From: Mariniphaga sp041687255
GTDB taxonomy: Bacteria > Bacteroidota > Bacteroidia > Bacteroidales > Prolixibacteraceae
NCBI GenBank assembly: GCA_041687255.1
Contig: JAWLCL010000018.1
Coordinates: 29,978-93,977 of the forward strand
Reading direction: 5' to 3'
DNA: 64,000 bases
The notes beneath the pieces were generated by a model that was given only the letters and a program-made list of their open reading frames with translations, was not told the origin of the DNA and searched no databases. Both the position numbers and the translations under genes were made by a program. Shown here one piece after another: positions 10,146 through 19,973 of the stretch (the stretch's first letter is position 1; every line of letters begins with the position of its first letter).

Positions 10146-11339
10146 ATGACAAATAAAATTATAGTTTCAGGTGTTGGATGTAGTCTTGTCGATTATCTTT
10201 TCAACAACATTTCATTCACATCAGATACTTTTAAAAAATACATTTCCAAAAAAAATGGTGACGGAGGATTAACTCCCGGTCAGCTTGTATTTACGGAAGA
10301 ATTTGAAAATTATTCCGGCAATGATTTCCAAACAGCCATCCGGGAAATCACCAATAATAAACCTGCGGATAAAATAAATGTGGGAGGGCCCGGAATTGTA
10401 GCCCTTATCCATGCTGCACAAATGATGGAAAATACCGGGTGCGAAGTATACTTTTATGGAGGCAGGGGAAGAGACGAAACCGGAGAATACCTCCAGGCAT
10501 CGCTTGCGTTAACTCCGGTCGACATTACCAACTACAGACTTGTTGATGGTCCTACTCCTTCCACAATCGTGTTGTCAGATCCTGACTACAATGCAGGAAC
10601 AGGAGAGCGTGTTTTTATCAACTCCATTGGGGCCGCCGGTAATTACCTGCCTGAATTTCTCGATGACAAATTCTTTTCGTCTGATGTTGTTGTGTTCGGT
10701 GGCACTGCTCTTGTTCCCACTATTCATGATAACCTGACCGAATTGCTGGCAAGAGCAAAGTCTGAAGGATGTATTACTATAGTAAACACAGTTTTTGACT
10801 TCAAAAATCAAAAGGCCCATCCGGAAAATAAATGGCCTTTAGGAAAAAGTGATGACAGCTATGGCTATATCGACCTGTTGATAACAAATCATGAAGAAGC
10901 TTTACGCCTGAGCGGGAAATCATCGTTAAATGAAGCTATGGACTTTTTTTACTCCGGGGGAACCGGTGCAGTCGTGGTGACAAACGGGGCTCAGAACATT
11001 ACACTACTGGCTAACAAAAACAGCATCTTTCAGGAAACAGAACTAACACAAATGCCGGTATCAGACTTAATATCGGAAAAATTAACCCAAAGCCACACAG
11101 GCGACACAACAGGTTGCGGCGATAATTTCGCAGGTGGTATGATTGCCAGCCTGGTAATGCAACTTCAAAATGGAAATAAGAAAATAAATCTGAAGGAAGC
11201 CTGTGTTTGGGGAATTACATCAGGTGGGTTTTCCTGCTTTTATATGGGGGGAACTTATCATCAAAAAGAACCGGGAGAAAAACGAAACCTGATAAATCCT
11301 TATTATAAGGCTTATTTGAAACAATTGAACAATGAATGA
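10146..11339 (+). CDS. PfkB-family sugar kinase (candidate fructokinase)
   Basis: 397 residues from ATG 10146. An upstream in-frame ATG at 10077 lies inside the isomerase gene and would add 23 residues of poor quality, so the internal start is preferred. PfkB features seen are the glycine-rich 'NVGGPG' near residue 83 and the anion-hole/catalytic-base signature GDTTGCGDNFAGG near 320-332. The protein is longer than the usual 300-330 residues because of an insert of roughly 40-60 residues near the N-terminus ('KKNGDGGLTPG' onward). Such a layout also occurs in adenosine-kinase-like members. Fructose is the substrate suggested by the neighbouring mannose isomerase, as inference only. The 3' end overlaps the next gene by 8 bp. 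Confidence 0.85.
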   Translation: MTNKIIVSGVGCSLVDYLFNNISFTSDTFKKYISKKNGDGGLTPGQLVFTEEFENYSGNDFQTAIREITNNKPADKINVGGPGIVALIHAAQMMENTGCEVYFYGGRGRDETGEYLQASLALTPVDITNYRLVDGPTPSTIVLSDPDYNAGTGERVFINSIGAAGNYLPEFLDDKFFSSDVVVFGGTALVPTIHDNLTELLARAKSEGCITIVNTVFDFKNQKAHPENKWPLGKSDDSYGYIDLLITNHEEALRLSGKSSLNEAMDFFYSGGTGAVVVTNGAQNITLLANKNSIFQETELTQMPVSDLISEKLTQSHTGDTTGCGDNFAGGMIASLVMQLQNGNKKINLKEACVWGITSGGFSCFYMGGTYHQKEPGEKRNLINPYYKAYLKQLNNE

Positions 11340-12549
11340 AAAGTCCATAATAATATTTGGGGCGGGCAAAATTGGCCGGTCTTTTATTGGCCAGTTGTTT
11401 GGACAATCGGGCTATAAGATAACTTTTATAGATGTTGATAAGGATCTGGTAGAACAGCTTAACCGGAATAAGTCATACCCGGTTGTAATCAAAGGAAAAA
11501 CTGAGAAAACAATAATTGTAAAAAATGTGCATGCCATCTCAGGCCTTAATTTTGATGCGGTAAAAGAAGAAATAGCACGAACTTCTTTAATGGCAGTTTC
11601 TGTTGGAAAAAATGCTCTTGAAAAAATAATCCCCATAATAGCAGAAGGATTAATCTTAAGGTATGAATTGTATCCGAATCATCCATTGGATATCATAATA
11701 GCAGAAAACATGCGTTCAGCAGCCCAGTTCATCCACAACCACCTAATTCATTCTTTGCCTGAGAATTTCCCATTAGAAAAGTTGGTGGGACTTGTAGAAA
11801 CCAGTATCGGCAAAATGGTACCTATGATGACAAAAGAAGAACTCAGCCAAAACCCGCTGATGATTTTTGCAGAACCCTACAATACACTTATCCTTGATAA
11901 AAAGGGTTTTAAAAACCTCATTCCTGAAGTTGCCGGATTAAGTCCGAAGGAAAATATGAGAGCCTGGGTCGATCGCAAAGCTTTCATTCACAACATGGGC
12001 CATGCAGCCTCCGCTTATATGGGTACTTTTTTTCATCCCAATGCCAACTACATATATGAAGTACTGAACGATAAAAAGATACTCATTGCTGTAAGACAAG
12101 CAATGCTTCAGGCAGCAGACGTTCTGCATGCTTACTATCCCAACGATTTTAGCAAACATGATCTTGTAGCACATATTGATGACCTGCTGGAGCGGTTTCA
12201 AAATAACGCTTTAAAAGATACAATCTTCAGAGTTGGTCAGGATTTACCCCGCAAATTGGGTATTGATGACCGGTTTGCAGGAATTATTATTATGGCACAT
12301 CAAAAACATCTTAAATACGATAGAATATTAAATGCCATGTCTTATGGTTTCTTTTTCTGCAAAACAAATGACCTAGGACAAGCAAACCCACAGGATGTAA
12401 TCTTTTTACAAATGTTGAAAGAAAATGGAGTGGAAAGAACATTGGAAATGCTCTGTGGGTTTAATGCCCATACCCACCATTTTCTTATTGAAGAACTGAA
12501 TGTTCAGTATCTGAAGTTAAAAAAAACTGTTCCTGAATTGAACCTTTGA
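11332..12549 (+). CDS. Mannitol-1-phosphate 5-dehydrogenase-like polyol dehydrogenase
   Basis: 405 residues, cytoplasmic. It starts with the dinucleotide-binding motif GAGKIGRSFIG, the MtlD form of the Rossmann loop. The C-terminal domain has 'DRKAFIHNMGHA', matching the MtlD segment with the catalytic Lys, Asn and His. 'ENMRSA' near residue 125 also matches MtlD. The family converts mannitol-1-phosphate and fructose-6-phosphate with NAD. Following an isomerase and a kinase that would give fructose-6-phosphate, it could make mannitol-1-phosphate or run in the reverse direction. It is more diverged than E. coli MtlD, so another 1-phospho-polyol or a hexuronate-type substrate cannot be excluded. 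Confidence 0.8.
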   Translation: MNEKSIIIFGAGKIGRSFIGQLFGQSGYKITFIDVDKDLVEQLNRNKSYPVVIKGKTEKTIIVKNVHAISGLNFDAVKEEIARTSLMAVSVGKNALEKIIPIIAEGLILRYELYPNHPLDIIIAENMRSAAQFIHNHLIHSLPENFPLEKLVGLVETSIGKMVPMMTKEELSQNPLMIFAEPYNTLILDKKGFKNLIPEVAGLSPKENMRAWVDRKAFIHNMGHAASAYMGTFFHPNANYIYEVLNDKKILIAVRQAMLQAADVLHAYYPNDFSKHDLVAHIDDLLERFQNNALKDTIFRVGQDLPRKLGIDDRFAGIIIMAHQKHLKYDRILNAMSYGFFFCKTNDLGQANPQDVIFLQMLKENGVERTLEMLCGFNAHTHHFLIEELNVQYLKLKKTVPELNL

Positions 12550-12561
12550 ATAAAAACATAT

Positions 12562-13800
12562 ATGAAACCAAGAGAACGATTGCTGACTGCCATTAATCAC
12601 AAAGAACCCGATAGGATTCCGATTGATTTGGGAGCAACCCCAAGTTCAGGAATTTCGGTGGTCGCCTGGCAAAATCTGCTGGCATATTTAAATAAAACAC
12701 ACCTGCAGACCTGGGTTTATGATGTAGTCCAGGAGGTTGTGCAGCCCGAAATGGAAATCCTTGACCAATTCGGAATAGATGTGCTTGATGCAGGCCGGAA
12801 TTTTAATCAGGTTCCTGGCTATTGGCATCAGTTGGAACTTATAAAAGGGTACCCCGGATGGTACCCCCGGTGGTTCAAAACAGAACGACAAAAGGACGGT
12901 TCAATTCTGGCTTTTAATAATCAAAATGAAGCCATTGGACGAATGCCGGTTGGCGCCACATTTTTTGACCAAACAGTATTTCCTTATTATGATGGTTATC
13001 CGGAAAAATATACCAATTTGGATTCAGCTATGAACCGTACCGTTTGGGGTGGCTTTGGATTCACTCCGTGGGACTGGATAGAAAAACCTGATTTTTGGGA
13101 AATGCTCAGGAAGAAAATCCTGGAGCTGAAAGCCCGCACCGATAAAGCAATTCTTTTGGGAGTAGGATGTAACCTTTTTGAATGGGGTACTTTTTTAAGA
13201 CGAATGGATAACTTTCTGATGGATCTCTTCCTGAATCAGGATGAAGTGCACAGATTACTGGACGAACTGATGAAACGTCATATGGAATTACTATCCAATG
13301 TGTGTGAATCAGTAGGTGACATAGTGGATATTGTTAAGTTTGGTGATGATTTGGGCACCAACAACGGGCCTTTCATACCGGTTGAAACCTACAGGGAATT
13401 TTTCAAGCCCCGCCACAAGATGATGTGTGACTATGTTAAAAGCCATTCATCCATGCATACCATGTTGCACTCCTGCGGAGGCATTTATGAGTTGATTCCT
13501 GAACTCATTGAGGCAGGTTTTGAGATACTGAATCCTGTCCAGATAAATGCCCTGAATATGGAACCGGACAGACTGAAAAATACATTTGGAAAGGAAATCA
13601 CATTCTGGGGAGGTGGTGCCGATACAAGAAACATACTGAACATTGCCACCCCCGAAGAGGTAAAAGACCATGTAAAATACAATCTTGACATTTTCTCAAA
13701 AGGCGGCGGTTATGTTTTCAACACTGTACACAATATTATGCCTGACGTGCCGCCACAAAATATTGTTGCCATGTTTGAGGCAGTGCATGAGTTTTATTAG
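12562..13800 (+). CDS. Uroporphyrinogen decarboxylase-fold protein (URO-D/MtaA/CmuA superfamily)
   Basis: 412 residues, cytoplasmic. The N-terminus 'MKPRERLLTAINHKEPDRIPI' is the hallmark of URO-D-like proteins that are not the heme enzyme. Later motifs include 'VKFGDDLG' and 'HSCGG' (His-x-Cys, as in corrinoid-protein methyltransferases such as MtaA) and 'GGGADTRN'. Members act as cobalamin-linked methyltransferases or have unknown roles. It sits 12 bp after the MtlD-like gene and 33 bp before the GH38 gene, so it is in the operon, but no corrinoid protein is adjacent. A methyl-sugar or O-methyl aglycone role is speculation. Confidence 0.85.
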   Translation: MKPRERLLTAINHKEPDRIPIDLGATPSSGISVVAWQNLLAYLNKTHLQTWVYDVVQEVVQPEMEILDQFGIDVLDAGRNFNQVPGYWHQLELIKGYPGWYPRWFKTERQKDGSILAFNNQNEAIGRMPVGATFFDQTVFPYYDGYPEKYTNLDSAMNRTVWGGFGFTPWDWIEKPDFWEMLRKKILELKARTDKAILLGVGCNLFEWGTFLRRMDNFLMDLFLNQDEVHRLLDELMKRHMELLSNVCESVGDIVDIVKFGDDLGTNNGPFIPVETYREFFKPRHKMMCDYVKSHSSMHTMLHSCGGIYELIPELIEAGFEILNPVQINALNMEPDRLKNTFGKEITFWGGGADTRNILNIATPEEVKDHVKYNLDIFSKGGGYVFNTVHNIMPDVPPQNIVAMFEAVHEFY

Positions 13801-13833
13801 TCGAATAATTTTTAATCATATAAATCAGCAGTC

Positions 13834-16593
13834 ATGAAAAGTTTTAGTGTTTTCTTTTTAACGGTATGCTTAGTTTTTGCAACCGGCAATTTTACCCGGG
13901 CACAGCAAGGACAGAATTTAAATACAAGAACCGGGATTGATGTCAAAAAAGACACCATCCATGTTATAGGACATGCTCATATGGACATGAATTGGTTGTG
14001 GACTTATTTTGAAACCATGAAGATGTGCAATGACAATTTAAGACAGGTTGCTGCATTTATGGATGAATTTCCCGATTATACAATGATTCAGAGCCAGGCT
14101 GCAGTGTACAGGTTTGTAGAAATGGTAGACCCTCCCCTCTTCAGGCGCATACAGGAGTTTGTAAAAGAGGGACGCCTGGAACTTGCCGGAGGTATGTGGA
14201 CCGAAGGAGATACGAATTTATCGTCGGGCGAAGCACTTGCCCGATCTTTCCTGCTGGGGCAGCGTTATTTTAACCACCATTTTGGAAAAATGGCAAAATT
14301 AGGTTGGCTCCCCGATAATTTCGGACACGTTTCCCAACTGCCGCAAATGTTAAAGCTTGCCGGCATGGACTACTATTATTTCCACCGGTGTAAACCCCAT
14401 ATGGGTAGTTTCTGGTGGGAAGGTACTGATGGTTCAAAAGTGCTGTGTTATGCAAATAACACTTATAACGGAAGAATTGACGAGGACCTGAAAGATGAGC
14501 TGCAAAAAATTGCTCCTGACAAAAACCGAATCCTGCATATAACCGGTGTAGGAGATCATGGAGGCGGTCCTACCCGTGCAAACATTAATATGGTGCATGA
14601 ACTGGATAACCGTCAGGATTATCCGGCAGTAAAATTTACCACTGCCGAATCTTTTTACAACAGGCTCAACAATGAAATGGAAGGCCGCCCAACTCATAAA
14701 GGTGAAATGCAGTTCATTTTTGAAGGATGCTACACAACTGTTTCTGAAATTAAATCGGGTAACAGGAACAATGAAAACTTGCTGTATGGGAGTGAATTTT
14801 TCAACACGCTCCGTTGGCTTAATGGTGATCCTTATCCTCAAACTGAACTGAACGAACTTTGGGAAACCGTAACATTTAACCAGTTTCATGATATCCTTCC
14901 CGGTTCGGCAATCTATGAAGCCAATCGTCAGGCTGTTGCCCGATACATGGAAAATGAACGTAAGGCACAGGAATTAAAAGACAAAGCTTTTTTAAAAATG
15001 GCTGACGAGATAAAGTTTCAGGAAGGGTTGGGTCAGCCGGTAGTAGCTTTCAATCTTTCTCCTGCACCACGTAAGGCAATTGTAGAAGCAACAGTCTATT
15101 CGCATGAAGAACCTGTAACTATAAAAACAGCATCCTGGGGGGCCAATTATTACGGCCGGAATTTCCAAACTGTAGATGAGGAAAATGCTGATAAAGGAGG
15201 CAGTGCAAATGTTAACTTCCTTGACCCGGAGTATAAATCGGGGCAGGAAGAAACAGGGAAAAGCCTTGCTTCTGTTTTGGTTCGTGATGGAGAAGGAAAC
15301 ACGTTCCCGGCGCAGATAACTTTCTCAAAACCAACTCCTCCCGGATTTACTTCAAAAGTACAGTTTATCGATGAAAACATTCCAGCCGGAGGATACAAAA
15401 CTTATTACATTGATATGCTGGATAAAGGAGAAACAGCTGAACCCATTATATTTAAAAACAACACCTTCGAAACCGATTTCTTCACAGTAAAATTCGATAT
15501 GGAAAAAGGTTCCATCATCAGCCTCCTTGACAAACGCACCAATTCAGAATATGTGAAAGATGGTGGAGAACTGAATAAACTGAGAATATATATGGAAGAC
15601 AAAAAAGGTGGTATGAAGTCGTGGACCATAAACAGAATTATGAAAGAAGAAGATGTTTCAGATATTGAGAGTGTAAAGATTATTGAAAAAGGACCTGTGC
15701 GGGCGTGCGTTGAAACCGTCAAAAAATGGGGAAATTCCCGCTTTATTGAAAGAACATATGTATATAAGTCATATCCCCGAATTGATTACGACATGGAAGT
15801 CCACTGGCTGGAAACCGGAACCGACTCGACCGACTCCCCCATGCTTCGTGCTCTTTTCCCGTTAAATTTTCAGAATCCAAAGTTTTATTCACAAGTTCCT
15901 TTTGACGTAGTTGAAAGGCCTGTGGAGGGAATGATAAATGGTGAAAAAGCCCCTTCATGGTTGACCTCTCAAAGCAGGATATACGGAGTAACTCCTGAAA
16001 CAAGCGACGGACAAGAAGTGCCGGCTCAAAAATGGGTGGATCTTTCTGACGAAACTAAAGGTATTGCCTTACTTAACAAAACGAAATATGGTCATTCATT
16101 CCATAAGGGAGATTTACGGCTTACCCTGATGCGCTCCGCCGGAGCTCCCGATATCTATCCTAATGTAGGTAAATTTAATATCAGCTATGCCCTCTATCCG
16201 CATGCAGGTGATTGGAAAAATGGCGTATGGCAGGAAGGTGATGATTACAACATCCCGGTGTTGGCCAATGAACCACCTTCTCTCGCCATGGGCAAGGCAC
16301 ATGCAACCCGGCCTGAAAGTGGCTCCTTTATCTCTTTAGATGCAAAAGGAATCCATATGACCGGAATAAAAAAAGCAGAAGACTCGGAAGAAATGATTAT
16401 ACGTTTGGTGGAAGTGGATGGTCGGGAAAAATCGTTTACCCTGAATTTACCCGGTGAAGTTCATTCGGTTCGGAAATTAAATCTAATCGAATTACCTGTT
16501 TCAGAAGATTCAGAGACAACTATAAGTGGTCGGGCAATCAACACAAATATTAAACGCAATGAAATAGTTACACTGGGAATAAAGCTGAAATAG
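13834..16593 (+). CDS. GH38 alpha-mannosidase, exported
   Basis: 919 residues with a signal peptide ending near TRAQQ (residue 25). GH38 enzymes are zinc-dependent retaining alpha-mannosidases. The zinc site appears as HAHMDMNW with His47, His49 and Asp51, and the nucleophile as Asp161 in LPDNFGH. The central three-helix region has 'NQFHDILPGSA' near 349-359, and a large beta-sandwich domain fills roughly 470-919. Export and the neighbouring GH92 genes suggest it processes internal branched alpha-mannosides together with them. The stop codon is followed directly by the next gene's ATG (TAG-ATG). Confidence 0.93.
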   Translation: MKSFSVFFLTVCLVFATGNFTRAQQGQNLNTRTGIDVKKDTIHVIGHAHMDMNWLWTYFETMKMCNDNLRQVAAFMDEFPDYTMIQSQAAVYRFVEMVDPPLFRRIQEFVKEGRLELAGGMWTEGDTNLSSGEALARSFLLGQRYFNHHFGKMAKLGWLPDNFGHVSQLPQMLKLAGMDYYYFHRCKPHMGSFWWEGTDGSKVLCYANNTYNGRIDEDLKDELQKIAPDKNRILHITGVGDHGGGPTRANINMVHELDNRQDYPAVKFTTAESFYNRLNNEMEGRPTHKGEMQFIFEGCYTTVSEIKSGNRNNENLLYGSEFFNTLRWLNGDPYPQTELNELWETVTFNQFHDILPGSAIYEANRQAVARYMENERKAQELKDKAFLKMADEIKFQEGLGQPVVAFNLSPAPRKAIVEATVYSHEEPVTIKTASWGANYYGRNFQTVDEENADKGGSANVNFLDPEYKSGQEETGKSLASVLVRDGEGNTFPAQITFSKPTPPGFTSKVQFIDENIPAGGYKTYYIDMLDKGETAEPIIFKNNTFETDFFTVKFDMEKGSIISLLDKRTNSEYVKDGGELNKLRIYMEDKKGGMKSWTINRIMKEEDVSDIESVKIIEKGPVRACVETVKKWGNSRFIERTYVYKSYPRIDYDMEVHWLETGTDSTDSPMLRALFPLNFQNPKFYSQVPFDVVERPVEGMINGEKAPSWLTSQSRIYGVTPETSDGQEVPAQKWVDLSDETKGIALLNKTKYGHSFHKGDLRLTLMRSAGAPDIYPNVGKFNISYALYPHAGDWKNGVWQEGDDYNIPVLANEPPSLAMGKAHATRPESGSFISLDAKGIHMTGIKKAEDSEEMIIRLVEVDGREKSFTLNLPGEVHSVRKLNLIELPVSEDSETTISGRAINTNIKRNEIVTLGIKLK

Positions 16594-17613
16594 ATGAATA
16601 ACATTTTGCTGGAAAACAACAGGGTGATTTTAAACATTAGCCTTCAGGGAGGCTCCTATACTGATTTTCACCTGAAAGATTTTCCGCTGAACCCATTAAA
16701 TTGGATGATCAGTAATCCGGCACTGCCGCCTTTCAGGGGCCATTTCCTTTGTTTCGATCGTTGGGGCCCTCCCACTGAAGCTGAAAAATTAAATGGATTC
16801 CAGCACCATGGTGAGGTAAATACAGTGAAATGGAAAATATTGAAAAAACCTTTCACCGTGAACGGCAATACAGCGTGTTCTATGAAATGCCGCTTACCTA
16901 TGGGCAAATTGGAACTGACAAGATATGTTGAGTTACCACAAAAGGAGCCGGTGTTTATCGTGACAGAAGAAATAAAGAATTTGAACCCTTACGGGCGGAT
17001 GTACAATATCGTACAGCATGTGACACTGGCTCCTCCATTCCTCGATGTTAATACCATTTTCGATAACAATACTGAAAAAGGTTTTGAGGACAAAGAGGAT
17101 GGAAGCCTGAACCAAGAGAATCCTTTATTGAATTGGGCGGAAGCAAAAACACCTGATGGAAAAACAATTAGCTTACGACAATTCCAACACGAGTGGCCAA
17201 GGGTTTCTACTTTTACTTTTGAAAAAAAAGAAAAGTATGGTTGGACCACGGCAGCTAACAGGGAAAAAAAACTACTGCTCGGGTACCTATGGAAAACTGA
17301 ACATTATCCCTGGATAAATTTTTGGCGCGACATGAAAGAAAATGTTCCTCATGCTTTTGGAATGGAATTCGGAACAACCGGACTGCATGAACCTTTTACC
17401 ATTGTAGCTGAAAAAGGAAAAATATTTGACCAAAACATTTATGAATTCATAGATGCAGATAAATCTGTGAAAAAATCGTTTGTCGGATTTTTAACAAAGA
17501 TTCCAGATAATTACCGGGGTGTTGAACAAATTAAAGTAGGAAAGACTTCTTTTACTTTAAAGGAAAGAGCGAAGGAATCGAGAGACATAACTTTTCAAAT
17601 TACAGTACCATGA
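16594..17613 (+). CDS. Galactose-mutarotase-fold protein of unknown function
   Basis: 339 residues, no signal peptide, predicted cytoplasmic. It is rich in beta-strands and has the aldose-1-epimerase look: an early 'NNRVILNISLQGGSY' strand pair, 'FDRWGPPTEAE', 'HHGE' near 67-70 and 'QHVTLAPPFLD'. In mutarotases a His near the second half acts as acid. Here 'QHVTLAPPF' near residue 146 is a candidate, but I cannot assign catalysis. It begins 1 bp after the GH38 stop and ends with a 4-bp overlap with the next GH92. That tight coupling suggests a task in the same pathway, perhaps anomer interconversion of an imported sugar. Confidence 0.55.
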   Translation: MNNILLENNRVILNISLQGGSYTDFHLKDFPLNPLNWMISNPALPPFRGHFLCFDRWGPPTEAEKLNGFQHHGEVNTVKWKILKKPFTVNGNTACSMKCRLPMGKLELTRYVELPQKEPVFIVTEEIKNLNPYGRMYNIVQHVTLAPPFLDVNTIFDNNTEKGFEDKEDGSLNQENPLLNWAEAKTPDGKTISLRQFQHEWPRVSTFTFEKKEKYGWTTAANREKKLLLGYLWKTEHYPWINFWRDMKENVPHAFGMEFGTTGLHEPFTIVAEKGKIFDQNIYEFIDADKSVKKSFVGFLTKIPDNYRGVEQIKVGKTSFTLKERAKESRDITFQITVP

Positions 17614-19931
17614 AGAATATCAGGAATTTATTTTTATTGCTTGCGTTTGGATTACATTATTTCCAGGGTAACACCCAGGAATATCAAAATCAAGAAGCTG
17701 TTCATAACGATTGGGTATCCTATGTAAATCCACTGATGGGAACCGACTCTGAATTTATACTGTCGAACGGTAATACATACCCGGCCATTGCACGACCGTG
17801 GGGAATGAACTTCTGGACACCACAAACAGCTAAAATGGGCGATGGATGGATATATGCATATGATGCCTATAAGATTCGGGGATTTAAACAGACCCACCAG
17901 CCCAGCCCCTGGGTGAATGACTATGGTCAGTTTTCGTTGTTCCCTTTAACAGGACAGTTAAAAATTACAGGAGATGAACGGGAAAGCTGGTTTTCACATA
18001 AAGCGGAAACAGCCATGCCACATTATTACAAAGTTTATCTGGCCGATTATGATGTGGTTACAGAAATCACTCCTACTGATCGCGCTGCAATGTTTCGGTT
18101 TACTTTTCCTGAAAACGACAGTTCCTATGTTTTAATCGATGCCTTTGATGAAGGCTCATACATTAAAATACTACCCTCAGAAAATAAAATTGTAGGATAC
18201 ACAACTAAAAACAGTGGCGGCGTACCTGAAAATTTCAAAAATTATTTTGTTGTTATCTTCGACAAACCTTTTACTTCGGGAAATGTGTGGAGCACTGATA
18301 AGCTGGTGGAAGATGTTTCAGAACTTCAGGATGACCATGTGGGCGCTGCCTTAAAATTTCAAACCCATAAAGGAGAACAGATCCATGCACGCATTGCATC
18401 TTCTTTTATAAGCCTGCAACAAGCCGAACGTAACCTTAAGGAACTGGGAAACGACACGTTCGATGAAATTAAATCTAAAGGCCGCGAAATCTGGAACAAT
18501 GAACTATCACGAATAAAGGTCGAAGGAGGCACTGACGACCAACTTAAAACATTTTATTCCAGTCTGTACCGCGTATTATTGTTTCCACGGAAGTTTTATG
18601 AATTCGATGCCGATGGGCAAATGGTCCATTACAGCCCTTACAATGGTGAAGTTTTACCCGGTTACATGTTTACCGACAATGGATTCTGGGACACCTTCCG
18701 GGCCGTTTTCCCATTCTTTAATTTAATGTATCCCTCTCTGAATGAAAATATTCAGGCAGGCCTGGTCAATACCTATAAGGAAAGCGGGTGGCTTCCCGAA
18801 TGGGCAAGTCCCGGTCATCGAAACATTATGATAGGTTCGAATTCAGCAACAATAGTTGCCGATGCATGGTTGAAAGGATTGCGCGGATACGATATTGAAA
18901 CGCTCTGGGATGCTGTACTTAAAAATTCTCAAAACGAAGGTCCCATGCATTCCGTGGGCCGCTATGGAGTCGATTATTACAATCGCCTCGGCTATATCCC
19001 TTATGATGTTGGGGTTAATGAAAATGCAGCCCGTACTTTGGAATATGCCTTTGCCGATTTTTGTATTTATCAGCTGGGCAAGGCTCTCGGTAAACCGGAT
19101 GAGGAAATTGAAATCTTTGCCAAACGGTCTATGAATTACAAAAATCTTTTTGATGAAGAAAACAATCTCATGCGGGGTCGAAATGAAGACGGAACTTTTC
19201 AGTCACCATTCAGTCCTTATAAATGGGGTGATGCATTTACAGAAGGCAATGCATGGCACTACACCTGGTCGGTGTTTCATGATGTGCAAGGCCTGGTAGA
19301 TTTGATGGGAGGCAGAGAAGAGTTTGTAACAATGCTCGATTCAGTTTTTGTTGTACCGCCGGTTTTCGATGAATCCTATTACGGATTTGTCATTCATGAA
19401 ATCCGGGAAATGCAGATCGTAAATATGGGAAATTATGCCCATGGCAACCAACCCATTCAGCACATGATTTACCTTTACAATTATGCCGGCCAGCCGTGGA
19501 AGGCACAGTATTGGCTGCGTGAAGTAATGGACCGTTTATATTCTCCTCATCCCGATGGGTATGCAGGCGACGAAGACAACGGACAAACTTCGGCATGGTA
19601 TGTTTTCAGTGCCATGGGATTTTACCCGGTTACACCGGCTGTCGACCAATATGTAATCGGTGCTCCGTTGTTTAAAAAAATTACACTCCAATTGGAAAAC
19701 GGGAATACAATTGAAATTGAAGCACCAAACAACAGCGCAGAAAACCCTTATGTCCGAAATATAACTGTAAACGGAGAAAAGTACGATAAAAATTTTTTTA
19801 ACTTTCACACCTTAAAACAAGGAGCTAAAATAAAATTTGAAATGGGTAATGAGCCGAATAAAGAACGAGGCACTGATGCATCGGCATTTCCTTATTCTTT
19901 TTCAAACCATTACGACATTAACAGGAACTAG
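17610..19931 (+). CDS. GH92 alpha-mannosidase, exported (GH92 copy 4, canonical type)
   Basis: 773 residues. The signal peptide ends near GNTQE (residue 23). This copy keeps the most canonical pattern of the six: 'YVNPLMGTDS', 'NGNTYPAIARPWGMNFWTPQ', catalytic Glu at about 545 (TEGNAWHYTWSV), GDEDNG with Asp654 and Asp656, and 'AWYVFSAMGFYPVTP'. It resembles the Bacteroides group that includes structurally studied exo-alpha-1,2/1,3-mannosidases. The segment before the C-terminal half is HGNQP. It overlaps the mutarotase-like gene by 4 bp. Confidence 0.96.
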   Translation: MKNIRNLFLLLAFGLHYFQGNTQEYQNQEAVHNDWVSYVNPLMGTDSEFILSNGNTYPAIARPWGMNFWTPQTAKMGDGWIYAYDAYKIRGFKQTHQPSPWVNDYGQFSLFPLTGQLKITGDERESWFSHKAETAMPHYYKVYLADYDVVTEITPTDRAAMFRFTFPENDSSYVLIDAFDEGSYIKILPSENKIVGYTTKNSGGVPENFKNYFVVIFDKPFTSGNVWSTDKLVEDVSELQDDHVGAALKFQTHKGEQIHARIASSFISLQQAERNLKELGNDTFDEIKSKGREIWNNELSRIKVEGGTDDQLKTFYSSLYRVLLFPRKFYEFDADGQMVHYSPYNGEVLPGYMFTDNGFWDTFRAVFPFFNLMYPSLNENIQAGLVNTYKESGWLPEWASPGHRNIMIGSNSATIVADAWLKGLRGYDIETLWDAVLKNSQNEGPMHSVGRYGVDYYNRLGYIPYDVGVNENAARTLEYAFADFCIYQLGKALGKPDEEIEIFAKRSMNYKNLFDEENNLMRGRNEDGTFQSPFSPYKWGDAFTEGNAWHYTWSVFHDVQGLVDLMGGREEFVTMLDSVFVVPPVFDESYYGFVIHEIREMQIVNMGNYAHGNQPIQHMIYLYNYAGQPWKAQYWLREVMDRLYSPHPDGYAGDEDNGQTSAWYVFSAMGFYPVTPAVDQYVIGAPLFKKITLQLENGNTIEIEAPNNSAENPYVRNITVNGEKYDKNFFNFHTLKQGAKIKFEMGNEPNKERGTDASAFPYSFSNHYDINRN

Positions 19932-19973
19932 AAACTCCTTCAATAGAGTTTTGGTTTTAATATTTTCAGGAAG

